NCBI GenBank assembly: GCA_051961995.1
Contig: JBQCCR010000054.1
Location: forward strand, 1 to 38,313
Direction of reading: 5' to 3'
Origin: 66-474 sp051961995
GTDB lineage: Bacteria; Pseudomonadota; Gammaproteobacteria; Xanthomonadales; Rhodanobacteraceae
Length of the DNA stretch: 38,313 nucleotides
The position numbers were made by a program, and so were the translations under genes. Below are positions 8,081 to 15,246 of the stretch, in pieces. The notes beneath the pieces are model-generated. The model saw only the letters and a program-made list of their open reading frames with translations. It did no database searches and was not told the origin of the DNA. Positions within the stretch are counted from its first letter, which is position 1, and each line of letters starts with the position of its first letter.

Positions 8081-10096
8081 TTACGCCGGCAACTTGAAGT
8101 CCGCCACCGAGCGGCGCAGGTCCTGCGCGAGCTGGGCCAGGTTGCCGATGGACTCGGCGGTCTGGCTGGCGCCCACCGAGGTCTGCGCGGTGATCTCCTG
8201 AATCACGTGCATGGTGGAGGTGATGTTGGTCGCCGCCGCGGACTGCTGCTTGGCCGCGGTGGAAATGCCCTGAATCAATCCGGCGAGGTTGTTCGACACC
8301 GTTTCGATCTCGCCCAGCGCGGTACCTGCATCCTCGGCGAGGCGCGCACCGTTCACCACCTCGGTGGTGGTCTGTTCCATCGAACTGACCGCCTCGTTGG
8401 TATCGGACTGAATGGTCTGCACCAGCGTCTCGATTCGCTTAGTCGCACCGGAAGCGCGTTCGGCCAGTCGCTGCACCTCGTCCGCGACCACCGCGAATCC
8501 GCGGCCCGCCTCACCGGCCGAGGCCGCCTGAATGGCTGCGTTCAACGCGAGAATGTTGGTCTGTTCGGCGATGTCGTTGATCAGTTCCACGATCGAGCCG
8601 ATTTCCTGTGAGGATTCACCGAGGCGCTTGATGCGCTTGGAGGTCTCCTGGATCTGCTCGCGGATCGAGTCCATGCCGCTGATCGTCTGCCGCACGATCG
8701 CCGCGCCATTGGAGGCGATTTTCACCGAGCGCTGCGCCACCTCGGCGCTGTCGGCGGAGTTCTTGGACACCTGGTCAATGGACACCGCCATTTCGTTGAT
8801 CTTTGCGGAAGCCGAGGTGATCTGCTGCGCCTGATGCTGCGCGGCTTCGGCCAGATGCATGGCGGTTGCCTGGGTTTCCTGCGCGGCGGCCGAAACCTGC
8901 ACGGCCGTCTCGTTGATGGTCGTCACCAGTGACCGCAGCGCTTCCACGGCGAAGTTCACCGAGTCCGCGATTGCACCGGTAATGTCCTCGGTCACGGTCG
9001 CCTTCACGGTGAGATCGCCTTCTGCAAGCGAACCCATTTCGTCCAGCAGCCGCATGATGGCTTGCTGGTTGCGTTCGTTGAGGCTGCGGCTCTCGACCGA
9101 ACGGCGGCGCTCGCTGTAGACGAAGTTGATCGCCAGCAGTACCGCGAAGAAAACGGCCAGCACCGCGCACAGCGCGCCGATGGCGACGTTCGGGAACGCC
9201 CAGAAATACACCGGCGCGGAGCGGATCTTGCCGAGGGTGTCGGCCACGGACTTGGCTTTCGACAACACGTCGCCGGAATCGAGCGAGGCCTGGTTGGCCG
9301 CGTCCTTCACCGCAACGATGGTGGGCGCCGCGGCGATCAGCTTGTGCACCGGCGCATCCAGTTGCGACCAGGTCTTCTGCACGTCGGCAAGAATCTGTTT
9401 GCCTTCCGGCGGTGCGCCGGCGGAGAGCTGGTTCAGCACGCCGGCGTAAGTCGCGGAGTCGCGCGCCAGGCCGTCCGCGGCGGCGGCGGAGCTGTCGCCG
9501 CCCTGCAATACGTCGGTGACGCGGCGGATCAGCCGATCGCCGAGCACCATCTGCTGGGAGGCGTCGTAGATCTGCGAAGCCGAACCGCGCTGCTGCAGGA
9601 TGTTCACCACCTCGTTGATGCGCGAGTTCAGCAGCGGCATTTTCTGGGTGAAGGTGTCGGCCTGGGCTGCGGAATCCAGTACCGCGTCCTTGTTGGCGGC
9701 GATCTTGCCCAGATCGGCGTTCAGGCGCGACCACGACTTGTTCAGTTCCGCCATCGGGCCGGACAGGCCCAGCGCATTGCCGTAGGCCGGCATGCCGGTG
9801 GCCGGGTCGCCCTTGTTCAGGTGCTGGACTGCGCTGTCAATTTCCGCGCGCGTGCTGTCCAGTTCCTTGAAGGAATCTATGTTGCCGCCCGCCGATTCGA
9901 TCGCGAACTTCGCCACCAACTGCGAGTCCACCTGGACCTGCGTGGTCAATGCCGCCGCCTTGCGGTCGTCGCCGTTGCGGATGTTCAGCAATGCGAAGTC
10001 CAGACCTGCGACGACGATCGCCGCCACCAGCAGGACGATCAGCCAGGTCTGTGCCCCCGACTTGCGCCCCTGTACCGCTCCCGAAGTCGCGCTCAT
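8081..10096 (-). CDS. pilJ: PilJ, methyl-accepting receptor of the type IV pilus system
   Basis: A 671-residue inner-membrane chemoreceptor that senses pilus state and drives ChpA. TM1 is about residues 17-38 (WLIVLLVAAIVVAGLDFALL). A long periplasmic helical region with the PilJ-type repeats follows, then TM2 about 297-325 and a HAMP-like linker (YSERRRSVESRSLNERNQQ). The cytoplasmic signalling hairpin follows, with the conserved tip AEQTNILALNAAIQAASAGE and then GRGFAVVADEVQRLAERA. The C terminus ends in ADFKLPA with no tethering pentapeptide for a methyltransferase. The start has a GAGG sequence about 7 nt upstream. It lies between pilI and chpA but is separated from both by structured gaps of about 160 bp, so its expression may be partly independent. 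No pilK methyltransferase gene follows, unlike in pseudomonads. Confidence 0.95.
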   Translation of the reverse strand: MSATSGAVQGRKSGAQTWLIVLLVAAIVVAGLDFALLNIRNGDDRKAAALTTQVQVDSQLVAKFAIESAGGNIDSFKELDSTRAEIDSAVQHLNKGDPATGMPAYGNALGLSGPMAELNKSWSRLNADLGKIAANKDAVLDSAAQADTFTQKMPLLNSRINEVVNILQQRGSASQIYDASQQMVLGDRLIRRVTDVLQGGDSSAAAADGLARDSATYAGVLNQLSAGAPPEGKQILADVQKTWSQLDAPVHKLIAAAPTIVAVKDAANQASLDSGDVLSKAKSVADTLGKIRSAPVYFWAFPNVAIGALCAVLAVFFAVLLAINFVYSERRRSVESRSLNERNQQAIMRLLDEMGSLAEGDLTVKATVTEDITGAIADSVNFAVEALRSLVTTINETAVQVSAAAQETQATAMHLAEAAQHQAQQITSASAKINEMAVSIDQVSKNSADSAEVAQRSVKIASNGAAIVRQTISGMDSIREQIQETSKRIKRLGESSQEIGSIVELINDIAEQTNILALNAAIQAASAGEAGRGFAVVADEVQRLAERASGATKRIETLVQTIQSDTNEAVSSMEQTTTEVVNGARLAEDAGTALGEIETVSNNLAGLIQGISTAAKQQSAAATNITSTMHVIQEITAQTSVGASQTAESIGNLAQLAQDLRRSVADFKLPA

Positions 10097-10133
10097 GTTG
10101 TTACCTCACCGCTTTCAATAGTCATTTGTCCGG

Positions 10134-10204
10134 CGGAGCCGTGGGCTCCGTTCAAGGCTCCGCATCCCCACAACCCCTATCGAATCCTCGACAGCGCGGA
10201 TTCG
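10134..10204 (-). other. Two hairpins in the pilI-pilJ gap
   Basis: The 167-bp gap between pilI and pilJ holds two perfect small inverted repeats: CGAATCC/GGATTCG (10181-10187 and 10198-10204, 10-nt loop) and CGGAGCC/GGCTCCG (10134-10140 and 10144-10150, 3-nt loop). In the operon transcript the CGAATCC pair comes first. No long U-run follows either, so neither is a clear intrinsic terminator. They may act as RNA processing or stability points before the receptor gene; this is a structural observation only. Confidence 0.45.
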
Positions 10205-10263
10205 ATTGCCCCTTGACCCAAGGGACGAAAAAAACAGGCTTCGCTGTTGCGATCCTGCATCAT

Positions 10264-10917
10264 TCACATCGAAGTCTGCTGGAAATCGCTGGCGCGACTC
10301 AGCTCGACCATGCTGAACATGCCCCACTTGCGCTCGTTCAGCATCACGTTCTCGGTGACGAAGCGCGCCAGCCGCGGATCGGATTCGCCTTCCGCATCCA
10401 TGCGCTGCTCGTCGGTCAGATTGCGCTGGCCGAGCACTTCGTCCACCAGCAGGCCCACGCCGCCGCCCGCCTGCTTCACCCACAGCACGCGCGAACGATC
10501 CGACACGTGCGTGCGCTGCTCCATCAGGAAGTGCTTGAGGTCCACGACCGCCAGCAGGTTGCCGCGCACATTGCCCACGCCCAGCAGCCAATTGCGGGTC
10601 GAAGGCACCGGCGTCAGGGCCGCGGGCATGCTCAGGATTTCATTGACTTCCGAGATACTGGCGACGAAATAACGGTCGCCGATGCGGAAGCCGATGCCCC
10701 TCCACAGGCCGGGCGCCTCGATCTGCTCGGGCACGCCGGCGACATGCGCCAGCGAGCGCCGCTCGTAATCCACCAGCGCCTCGAAACTGTTCAGCATCGG
10801 GCGCGCTTCGCGCTTGCGCGCGGGTTGGTTTTCCGCCGTCTCATCGGCAGAGGCTTCGATCACTTCCACCGCAGCCTCCTCCCCGGCCATCGCGATGGCG
10901 ACATCATCGGCATTCAT
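10264..10917 (-). CDS. pilI: PilI, CheW-like adaptor linking PilJ to ChpA
   Basis: A 217-residue CheW-domain protein. The CheW fold starts around residue 72 (GIGFRIGDRYFVASISEVNE) and continues through LLGVGNVRGNLLAVVDLKHF, the conserved VRG/LAVVDL docking region, to VDEVLGQRNL and the ending MFSMVELSRASDFQ. It bridges the PilJ receptor and the ChpA kinase in the cytoplasm. The first about 40 residues are acidic and Ala-rich and look variable. The start chosen is the ATG with GGAGGAGCGG directly upstream. An in-frame ATG at 11007 also has a ribosome-binding-like GGGAGAGG and would add 30 non-conserved residues, and the frame runs on into pilH. Position after pilG-pilH and before pilJ matches the Pil-Chp order. 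Confidence 0.88.
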   Translation of the reverse strand: MNADDVAIAMAGEEAAVEVIEASADETAENQPARKREARPMLNSFEALVDYERRSLAHVAGVPEQIEAPGLWRGIGFRIGDRYFVASISEVNEILSMPAALTPVPSTRNWLLGVGNVRGNLLAVVDLKHFLMEQRTHVSDRSRVLWVKQAGGGVGLLVDEVLGQRNLTDEQRMDAEGESDPRLARFVTENVMLNERKWGMFSMVELSRASDFQQTSM

Positions 10918-11027
10918 CCGCTCCTCCGCATTGATGGCGTGTGCAGTTTCGCGCGCGCCATCGTGCGCGCGGTGGGCAGGGATCCTGGGGGAGCGTTTCT
11001 TGCCCATTGCCTCTCCCGGCGACCGCC

Positions 11028-11399
11028 TCAGGCTGCGCTTGGCAGATGCTTGCTGATGTGCGCCAGCAGGTCCTTTTCGCTGACCGGCTTGGTCAGGAAG
11101 TCGCGGGCGCCCTGGCGCAGGCCCCACATGCGGTCCGTTTCCATCGTTTTGGTGGTGACGATCACCACCGGGATGGAGCTGGTTTCCGGGTCCTTGGACA
11201 GCGTGCGCGTGGCCTGGAAGCCGTTCATGCCGGGCATGATCACGTCCATCAGCACGAGATCGGGCCGTTCCGCCTTGGCCGCGGCAATGCCCTTTTCGGC
11301 GTCGGCCACCGCAGTGACCTTGTGGCCCGCCTTCTGCAACGCGCCGGTGAGCACCTTCACGTCGGTCGGCGAGTCGTCAATGATCAGGATGTGAGCCAT
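11028..11399 (-). CDS. pilH: PilH, single-domain response regulator
   Basis: A 123-residue CheY-like receiver without an output domain. Phosphoacceptor Asp52 sits in LVLMDVIMPGMNG, the acidic pair is IIDDS (residues 6-10), the conserved Thr in VVIVTTK and the Lys in FLTKPVSEKDL. The phrase NGFQATRTLSKDPETSSIPV and the following ETDRMWGLRQGARDFLTKPV match PilH rather than PilG. PilH is understood to act with PilT-driven retraction, or as a phosphate sink limiting PilG; both views exist for pseudomonads. The ATG is preceded by GAGGAAAGC. It lies 43 nt after pilG. Confidence 0.93.
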   Translation of the reverse strand: MAHILIIDDSPTDVKVLTGALQKAGHKVTAVADAEKGIAAAKAERPDLVLMDVIMPGMNGFQATRTLSKDPETSSIPVVIVTTKTMETDRMWGLRQGARDFLTKPVSEKDLLAHISKHLPSAA

Positions 11400-11442
11400 G
11401 CTTTCCTCTTCTTCACCCGCGCCGCGCGCGGTATTCGGTTGG

Positions 11443-11844
11443 TCAGGTGGTTTCGACGTGCCGCTTGATCGCGCCGAGCAGTTCCTCGCGCGTGAACGGC
11501 TTGGTCAGGTATTGCTCGGAGCCGACGATCCTTCCGCGCGCCTTGTCGAACAGGCCGTCCTTGGAGGACAGCATGATCACCGGCGTGGCGCGGAAGTGCT
11601 GGTTGTTCTTGATCAGCGCGCAGGTCTGATACCCGTCGAGCCGCGGCATCATGATGTCCACGAAAATGATGTCGGGCTTCAGGTCGGAAATCTTGGACAG
11701 CGCCTCGAAGCCGTCCACGGCGGTCAGGACCTCGGCGCCTTCCTTCTTCAACAAGGTCTCGGCCGTGCGGCGGATGGTCTTGGAATCATCGATGACCATC
11801 ACCTTCAGGCCGACCAGGCTGCCATGGTTCGCAATGTCGTTCAC
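11443..11844 (-). CDS. pilG: PilG, single-domain response regulator
   Basis: A 133-residue CheY-like receiver, first gene of the operon. Asp63 in IIFVDIMMPRLDGYQTCALI, VIDDSKTIRRTAETLLKK at the N terminus and VIMLSSKDGLFDKARGRIVG are nearly diagnostic for PilG. PilG-P promotes pilus extension and, in pseudomonads, the cAMP surface response. The start chosen is a GTG with GGGGAT about 7 nt upstream, giving a length and N terminus like known PilG; in-frame ATGs at 11886, 11874 and 11862 would add up to 14 residues and have poorer ribosome sites. A sigma-70 promoter lies about 130 nt upstream. Confidence 0.94.
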   Translation of the reverse strand: MNDIANHGSLVGLKVMVIDDSKTIRRTAETLLKKEGAEVLTAVDGFEALSKISDLKPDIIFVDIMMPRLDGYQTCALIKNNQHFRATPVIMLSSKDGLFDKARGRIVGSEQYLTKPFTREELLGAIKRHVETT

Positions 11845-11976
11845 TTGAGATCCCCGCCGCATAAAACCGGCCATGTGTGGATGCAATATGCGTGCCGGAA
11901 GTCACATTCCGTTCAGCACGCCGGACCGCCATCGGTCGCTCCATCGCGCACGCCGGATGGCACGAAGGATGTGATG

Positions 11977-12005
11977 CTTAAAACACCGCGGGCCGGCACT
12001 GTCAA
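11977..12005 (-). promoter_or_regulatory. Sigma-70 promoter of the pil-chp operon
   Basis: On the minus strand TTGACA (12005-12000), a 17-bp spacer and TTTAAG (11982-11977) form a near-consensus promoter pointing at pilG. The inferred start site near 11970 gives a leader of about 126 nt before the pilG GTG. It is the only good -35/-10 pair noticed between pilG and the divergent gshB. The rest of 11845-12140 holds no other gene. Confidence 0.65.
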
Positions 12006-12140
12006 GTAGAGTTGCCGCGCGGAAGCCGGTGGCCGGCGCTGGCGTATGCGAAGATCTGCGTCCCCTTGCCCCGCCGGCTCCTGGATCATTTGCGCAGGGA
12101 AGCGCCTGATCCGGCCCTCGGATTTAGAGTCGCCCAAACC

Positions 12141-13127
12141 ATGCCGTTGAAACTCGCCGTGCTGATGGACCCGATCGGCACGATCAAGCCGAAGAAGGAC
12201 ACGACGCTGGCCTTGTTGCTGGAAGCGCAGCGGCGCGGACATCCGTTGTTCTACATGGAACAGCGCGATCTGGCCGTGCGCGACGGCGCGGCGTGGGCGA
12301 AGCTCGCGCCGCTGGAGGTGGCGGACAGCCCTTCCCGCTGGTTCGAGTTGGGCGAGCCGCACTGGCGTCCTCTGGCCGAGATGGATGTGGTGCTGGCGCG
12401 CAAGGACCCGCCCTTCGATGCGCAATTCCTCTACGACACGCTGGTACTGGAAACCGCCCGGCAGGCAGGCGTGCGCGTGATCAACGATCCGCAGGGCCTG
12501 CGCGACTACAACGAGAAGCTGGCGGCGCAATTGTTCCCGCAGTGCTGCGCACCGGCGCTGGTGGCCCGCGATCGCGACGAACTGCGCCGCTTCGCGCGCG
12601 AACACGGCGAGGTGGTGTTGAAGCCGCTGGACGGCATGGGCGGCCGCGGCATCTTCCGTTCGCGCGGCGATGACCCCAACCTCAATTCCATTCTCGAAAC
12701 GCTGGTCGGTGAGGATGCGCGCTTCGCGATGGCGCAGAAATTCATCCCCGAAATCACGGCCGGCGACAAGCGCATCCTGATGGTGAACGGCGAGCCCGTG
12801 CCCTACGCGCTGGCGCGCATCCCGCAGGGCAGCGATTTCCGCGGCAATCTCGCCGTGGGCGGGCGCGGCGAAGGCGTGCCGCTTTCCGAACGCGATCGCT
12901 GGATCGCTGCACAAGTGGGGCCGGAACTGACGCGCCACGGCATGTTGTTCGTGGGCCTGGACGTGATCGGCGATTACCTCACCGAAGTGAACGTCACGTC
13001 GCCCACCTGCGTGCGCGAGCTGGATGCGCTGTTCGGGCTGAATATCGCCGGATCGGTGTTCGATGCGATCGAAGCCGCCTCGGGGTCCCGGGACTCCAAA
13101 ACCGGGACCCGGGCATTTCGCGCGTGA
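12141..13127 (+). CDS. gshB: Glutathione synthetase
   Basis: A 328-residue ATP-grasp enzyme that joins gamma-glutamylcysteine and glycine to give glutathione. Visible family landmarks: LAVLMDPIGTIKPKKDTTLA at the N terminus, DVVLARKDPPFD, INDPQGLRDYNEKL, the ATP-grasp core VLKPLDGMGGRGIFR, MAQKFIPEI, VPYALARIPQG, and the metal-binding and substrate end GLDVIGDYLTEVNVTSPTC. The start is the ATG giving MPLKLAVLMD, which aligns with the family; the frame remains open 129 nt upstream without support. The last about 15 residues (GSRDSKTGTRAFRA) come from a palindromic repeat and are not typical of the family. Its stop overlaps the GTG of the TonB-like gene. Confidence 0.95.
   Translation: MPLKLAVLMDPIGTIKPKKDTTLALLLEAQRRGHPLFYMEQRDLAVRDGAAWAKLAPLEVADSPSRWFELGEPHWRPLAEMDVVLARKDPPFDAQFLYDTLVLETARQAGVRVINDPQGLRDYNEKLAAQLFPQCCAPALVARDRDELRRFAREHGEVVLKPLDGMGGRGIFRSRGDDPNLNSILETLVGEDARFAMAQKFIPEITAGDKRILMVNGEPVPYALARIPQGSDFRGNLAVGGRGEGVPLSERDRWIAAQVGPELTRHGMLFVGLDVIGDYLTEVNVTSPTCVRELDALFGLNIAGSVFDAIEAASGSRDSKTGTRAFRA
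13083..13110. repeat. Palindrome within the 3' end of gshB
   Basis: Perfect 9-bp inverted repeat GGGTCCCGG (13083-13091) and CCGGGACCC (13102-13110) with a 10-nt loop. It lies in the gshB frame and encodes most of its non-conserved C terminus. Related GGGACTCGG and GGGACCCGG strings occur just before the two larger GTCATYCCGG elements at 14050 and 23159, so it may be a fragment of the same composite repeat. Confidence 0.65.
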
Positions 13128-14014
13128 ACGCTGTTGCTGCACATCCGTCTTCGGGCGATACCGACCGGCTCGGCGTCACCCTGCTGTTTTCGCTGGTCGT
13201 GCATGCGGTACTGATCCTGGGGATCGGCTTCGAATTCGCCAAACCCAAGCCCAGCCTGCCCGCGCTGGATGTCACCCTGCTCACCAGCGCCAACGCGCTG
13301 GCGCCGGACAAGGCGGATTTCCTGGCGCAGGCCAACAATTCGGGCGGCGGCGACGCCGACCGGGCGAAGCGCCCCAGCACGCTGTTCTCCGGCCCGCTGC
13401 CGACCGACGAGCAAGGCGTCGCGCCGATGCCGCTGCAACCTTCCGCACCTGCGCCGAGCGTGGCCAGCGCGCCGCGCTATCTCAGCACGCGTGCGCAGGC
13501 CGATGAAAAAGTCTCGCGGGTCCCGGAGCGCCGCGAACGCGATCAGGTCGCACCGCGCCAGTCAGCGATCCCGATTGACCGCCAACTGGAAATGGCCAAG
13601 CTGACCCAGGAAGTGCGTGCGGAAGAAGAAGCCTACGCCAAGCGCCCGCGCAAGCGGCACATCTCCGCCAATACCCGCGAATATGCGTACGCCGCGTACA
13701 TGAAAGCCTGGGTGAGCCGCATCGAGCGGATCGGCAATCTCAACTACCCCGACGAAGCGCGCCACCGGCAACTGCACGGGCAATTGGTGCTGACCGTGGG
13801 CCTGGGCCACGACGGACGGGTGAAGAGCGTGGACATCATCCAGAGCTCCGGCCACAAGGTGCTGGACGATGCCGCGATCCGGATCGTGCACCTGGCCGCC
13901 CCGTTTCCGCCGATCCCGCAAGGCAAGGACGACCGCGGCCGCAAAGGCGTGGACGAGCTTTACATCACCCGCACCTGGCAGTTCCTGCCGGGAAACGAAT
14001 TGCTGACGCGATGA
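13124..14014 (+). CDS. TonB-like energy transducer
   Basis: A 296-residue protein with one N-terminal membrane helix (about residues 17-35, VTLLFSLVVHAVLILGIGF), a long Pro/Ala/Arg-rich periplasmic stretch, and a C-terminal TonB domain (about 205-293) containing YMKAWVSRIERIGNLNYPDE, QLVLTVGLGHDGRVKSVDI, SSGHKVLDDAAIRIVHLA and PFPPIP. TonB proteins carry proton-motive energy from ExbBD to outer-membrane transporters. No exbB or exbD is nearby, so it may pair with components elsewhere or act in another envelope process. It starts at GTG in a GTGA overlap with gshB, indicating coupling, which is usual in this gene order. Confidence 0.85.
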   Translation: MNAVAAHPSSGDTDRLGVTLLFSLVVHAVLILGIGFEFAKPKPSLPALDVTLLTSANALAPDKADFLAQANNSGGGDADRAKRPSTLFSGPLPTDEQGVAPMPLQPSAPAPSVASAPRYLSTRAQADEKVSRVPERRERDQVAPRQSAIPIDRQLEMAKLTQEVRAEEEAYAKRPRKRHISANTREYAYAAYMKAWVSRIERIGNLNYPDEARHRQLHGQLVLTVGLGHDGRVKSVDIIQSSGHKVLDDAAIRIVHLAAPFPPIPQGKDDRGRKGVDELYITRTWQFLPGNELLTR

Positions 14015-14049
14015 GTTTCGGGACTCGGAGCTCGGAAGCATAAATTCTC

Positions 14050-14155
14050 GTCATTCCGGGGGCCGTTCGCGGCCTCACCACGAACGGAACGGGACCCAGT
14101 GACTTTGCTCCCCCGGCCCGAAGAGTCACCCGGCCCCGGCTTTCGCCGGGATGAC
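14050..14155. repeat. 106-bp composite palindromic repeat, copy A
   Basis: Bounded by GTCATTCCGG (14050-14059) and CCGGGATGAC (14146-14155), which pair at 9 of 10 positions. Internal hairpins: GGCCG-TTCG-CGGCC (14061-14074), GTGACT/AGTCAC (14099-14104 and 14124-14129), CCCGGC-TTTC-GCCGGG (14135-14150). It lies between the TonB-like gene and yqgE. A second member with the same ends is at 23159-23270, and both are preceded by a GGRAGCATAAA string. The type (GTCATCCCGGCGAAAGCCGGGA-like) is, from memory, a widespread REP-like family. Confidence 0.8.
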
Positions 14156-14189
14156 AATCGTTGTGCCGTTTCCGATCTCCGCACTCTCG

Positions 14190-14195
14190 TACAAT
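14190..14195 (+). promoter_or_regulatory. Putative -10 box for a leaderless yqgE transcript
   Basis: TACAAT ends 6 nt before the yqgE ATG at 14202, so transcription would begin at or within 1-2 nt of the start codon. There is no ribosome-binding sequence before this ATG. No convincing -35 is seen at 16-18 bp. The same TACAAT hexamer occurs upstream of the WGR gene (28921), valS (30402) and proS (35946). Confidence 0.45.
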
Positions 14196-14201
14196 AACCC
14201 T

Positions 14202-14768
14202 ATGGCGGACACCTCCACCCTCACCGGTCACTTCCTGATCGCAATGCCGGCGCTCGGCGACCCCAACTTCGCGCGCGGCGTCGCCTTCGTCTGTCAGCAC
14301 GGCGAGGAAGGCACCATGGGGCTGGTGGTCAATCGTGCTTCCGAATACAAACTGGGCGACGTGATGGCGCAAATGCAGATGGCCTGCGAACGCGACGACG
14401 TGGCTACCCAGCAGGTGCTGATCGGGGGCCCGGTGCAGGTCGAGCGCGGCTTCGTGCTACACGCGCCGGACGAACGTCAATGGGATTCCACCTTTCGCAT
14501 CAGCGATGCACTGGCGGTGACCACGTCGCGCGACATCCTCGCCGCAATGGCCGAAGGCAACGGCCCGAAGCGCGCGCTGATCGCGCTCGGCTATGCCGGC
14601 TGGGGTGCGGGTCAACTCGAACAGGAATTGCGCGAGAACGCGTGGCTTACCGTGGAAGCAAACGAACGCATCCTGTTCGACACCGCGCTGGAAGATCGCT
14701 GGCAGGCCGCGGTCGCGCTCGTCGGTGTGGATCCGAATCAACTCAGCGACTACGCGGGCCACGCGTAA
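14202..14768 (+). CDS. yqgE: YqgE/AlgH family protein (UPF0301)
   Basis: A 188-residue cytoplasmic protein of the YqgE/AlgH family, whose biochemical role is not settled. Family marks: LTGHFLIAMPALGDPNFARG at the N terminus, FVCQHGEEGTMGLVVNR, VLIGGPVQVERGFVLH, and the ending region LIALGYAGWGAGQLEQEL with ENAWL. The ATG giving MADTSTLTGHFLIAMP was chosen because it matches the family; an in-frame ATG 51 nt upstream would translate part of the repeat. ruvX follows after 21 bp, the usual conserved pairing. Confidence 0.94.
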   Translation: MADTSTLTGHFLIAMPALGDPNFARGVAFVCQHGEEGTMGLVVNRASEYKLGDVMAQMQMACERDDVATQQVLIGGPVQVERGFVLHAPDERQWDSTFRISDALAVTTSRDILAAMAEGNGPKRALIALGYAGWGAGQLEQELRENAWLTVEANERILFDTALEDRWQAAVALVGVDPNQLSDYAGHA

Positions 14769-14789
14769 AGTGGTCCGGAAAGCCGCTGT

Positions 14790-15215
14790 ATGACGGGATG
14801 TGTCCTGGGTTTCGATTACGGCACGCGCACCATCGGTATTGCCGCGGGCTCTCCGATCAGCGCCGGTGCGCAGTCGCTGCAAGCCCTGCCGGCAAAAGGC
14901 GGCGAACCCGACTGGCAACGCGTGGACGCATTGCTCGCCGAATGGAAACCCGATGCCTTGGTGGTCGGCCTGCCGCTGACGCTGGATGGCGGCGAACAAG
15001 CGGTGACGCGCGGCGCGCGTGCTTTCGCGCAGAAGCTGCGCGCACGCTACGGACTGCCGGTGCACCTTATGGACGAACGCCACACCTCGCAGGAAGCGGC
15101 GCGCCGTTTTGCGGAACAGCGCGCAGCCGGTACCGCACGCCGCCGCAACGCGTCCAATATTGATTCGCTGGCCGCGGTGGTGATCCTGGAGGCGTGGTTG
15201 CGTGAAACGCCGTGA
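14790..15215 (+). CDS. ruvX: RuvX/YqgF, Holliday-junction-resolvase-like RNase H-fold nuclease
   Basis: A 141-residue RNase H-like protein of the YqgF family, implicated in 16S rRNA 5' end processing and also named as a putative resolvase. Catalytic landmarks: LGFDYGTRTIGIA (first Asp at residue 9), LVVGLPLTLDG, and the acidic DERHTS and IDSLAAVVILEAWL regions. The ATG has GGAAAG about 7 nt upstream. It sits between yqgE and pyrB, an arrangement typical of this bacterial group. Confidence 0.95.
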   Translation: MTGCVLGFDYGTRTIGIAAGSPISAGAQSLQALPAKGGEPDWQRVDALLAEWKPDALVVGLPLTLDGGEQAVTRGARAFAQKLRARYGLPVHLMDERHTSQEAARRFAEQRAAGTARRRNASNIDSLAAVVILEAWLRETP

Positions 15216-15246
15216 TCATGGCCTCACTCCATTATCATTGCGCGCC

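Noticed and set aside
9062..10216. Plus-strand open frame of 384 codons opposite pilJ
   Set aside because: Shadow of the pilJ coding sequence.
11007..11127. Upstream extension of PilI into pilH
   Set aside because: Extra residues are non-conserved and the ATG at 10917 has a far better ribosome site.
11913..13142. Minus-strand open frame of 409 codons opposite gshB
   Set aside because: Antisense to gshB; Arg/His/Gln-rich shadow frame.
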